A DNA stretch of 5,604 nt from Nitrospirota bacterium (GTDB taxonomy: Bacteria; Nitrospirota; Nitrospiria; Nitrospirales; Nitrospiraceae). Below are positions 5,047 to 5,604 of the stretch, one piece after another. The position numbers and the translations under genes are program-made. The DNA is taken from assembly GCA_005877535.1 (NCBI GenBank), contig VBOM01000384.1, forward strand, positions 1 through 5,604, written 5' to 3'. Each line of letters opens with the position of its first letter. The first letter of the stretch is position 1. Under the pieces are notes generated by a model, which was not told where the DNA came from, ran no database searches, and was given only the letters and a program-made list of their open reading frames with translations.

Positions 5047-5604
5047 TCATTGGATCTTCTCGGCCGAGAGTGGCGTAGCAATGGATTCGAGCGACCGCCC
5101 CTCTGCCTTGACCCCCAAGAACAGTTCGACGAGCGCGCCCACGAGCATCATGCCGGCTCCGAGTAAGTAGCCGTAAAAAATACTCGTGGCGGACGTTTCG
5201 ATCAGTTTGCCATAGAGCCAAGGAGCGACGATCCCGGCTCCCTGCGCCACGACGAAGAAGAACGCAATGGCCATCGCGCGGATCTCCAGAGGAAAGATCT
5301 CGCTGACGGTCAGATAGGCCGCGCTGGCGCCAGCCGAAGCAAAGAAAAATACGCACGACCAGGCCAGCGTTTGGGTCATGGAAGTGAACAGGCCTTGCCA
5401 AAACAGATACCCTGTCACGGCCAACAGGCAACCGGAGACGGCATAGGTGAAACTGATCATCGGTTTGCGGCCGATGGTATCGAAGTAGCGGCCGAGCACC
5501 AGCGGGCCCAAGAAGTTGCCGAGCGCAAACGGCAGAATGTACAGGCCGATGCTGCTGCTGGGCACATCGTAGAACTTCGTGAGGACGAAGGGGTAGGTAA
5601 ACGA
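5047..5604 (-). CDS. MFS transporter, C-terminal part (5' end outside the window)
   Basis: The minus-strand frame stays open to the window edge, so this is a gene fragment of about 185 residues, not a short protein starting at the GTG at 5563-5565. It covers roughly the second half of a 12-helix major facilitator transporter in the inner membrane. Visible are a helix with SSIGLYILPFALGNFLG, the cytoplasmic loop motif GRYFDTIGRKP (the repeated MFS motif A, normally between helices 8 and 9), helix MISFTYAVSGCLLAVTGYLF, a helix ending YLTVSEIFPLEIRAMA (like the sugar-porter EIFP-x-x-x-R motif), AFFFVVAQGAGIVAPWLYG, and a last helix followed by KAEGRSLESIATPLS. The sugar/metabolite:H+ symporter subgroup is likely, but the substrate cannot be told. 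Confidence 0.9.
   Translation of the reverse strand, partial: SFTYPFVLTKFYDVPSSSIGLYILPFALGNFLGPLVLGRYFDTIGRKPMISFTYAVSGCLLAVTGYLFWQGLFTSMTQTLAWSCVFFFASAGASAAYLTVSEIFPLEIRAMAIAFFFVVAQGAGIVAPWLYGKLIETSATSIFYGYLLGAGMMLVGALVELFLGVKAEGRSLESIATPLSAEKIQ

Noticed and set aside
5047..5565. A complete 172-residue protein starting at the GTG at 5563-5565
   Set aside because: The frame stays open to the window edge and the content is the second half of an MFS transporter, so the true start lies outside.

Overview
The window is ordinary chromosomal DNA from a moderately GC-rich Gram-negative-type bacterium. A lipoprotein, an exported hydrolase and a membrane-anchored peptidoglycan enzyme remnant all point to a cell with a periplasm. 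The mix of genes and the REP-like palindromes at gene ends recall Nitrospira and its relatives. That is an impression from memory, not a demonstrated assignment.

Layout, left to right. A complete NAD(P)+-dependent aldehyde dehydrogenase (62-1567, +) opens the window behind a strong ribosome binding site. It converges on a run of four minus-strand genes: a hemerythrin-domain protein (1632-2099), an exported dienelactone-hydrolase-family protein (2193-2978), a small DUF3568-type lipoprotein (3082-3513) and a VOC/glyoxalase-fold protein (3720-4106). A 315-base divergent intergenic region (4107-4421) holds a long hairpin and a degenerate three-copy repeat. A membrane-anchored protein follows (4422-5036, +), matching the ends of a lytic transglycosylase family but apparently lacking its catalytic centre. 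It converges, with only 10 bases between, on the 3' part of an MFS transporter gene (5047-5604, -) that runs off the window.

Functionally the genes suggest small-molecule and stress housekeeping: aldehyde oxidation, hydrolysis of lactone/ester-like compounds, a VOC enzyme or binding protein, and a di-iron hemerythrin fold that could bind O2 or NO. The gaps between minus-strand genes (93, 103 and 206 bases) and the palindromes at three of the four stop codons argue against one tight operon.

The two points most worth a second look are the apparent in-frame loss of the catalytic core from the transglycosylase-like gene, and the palindromic repeats. The repeats include a pair 630 bases apart lying 1 and 9 bases beyond the stop codons of two neighbouring minus-strand genes. 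I saw no tRNA, rRNA, CRISPR array, transposase gene or complete novel multi-gene system.
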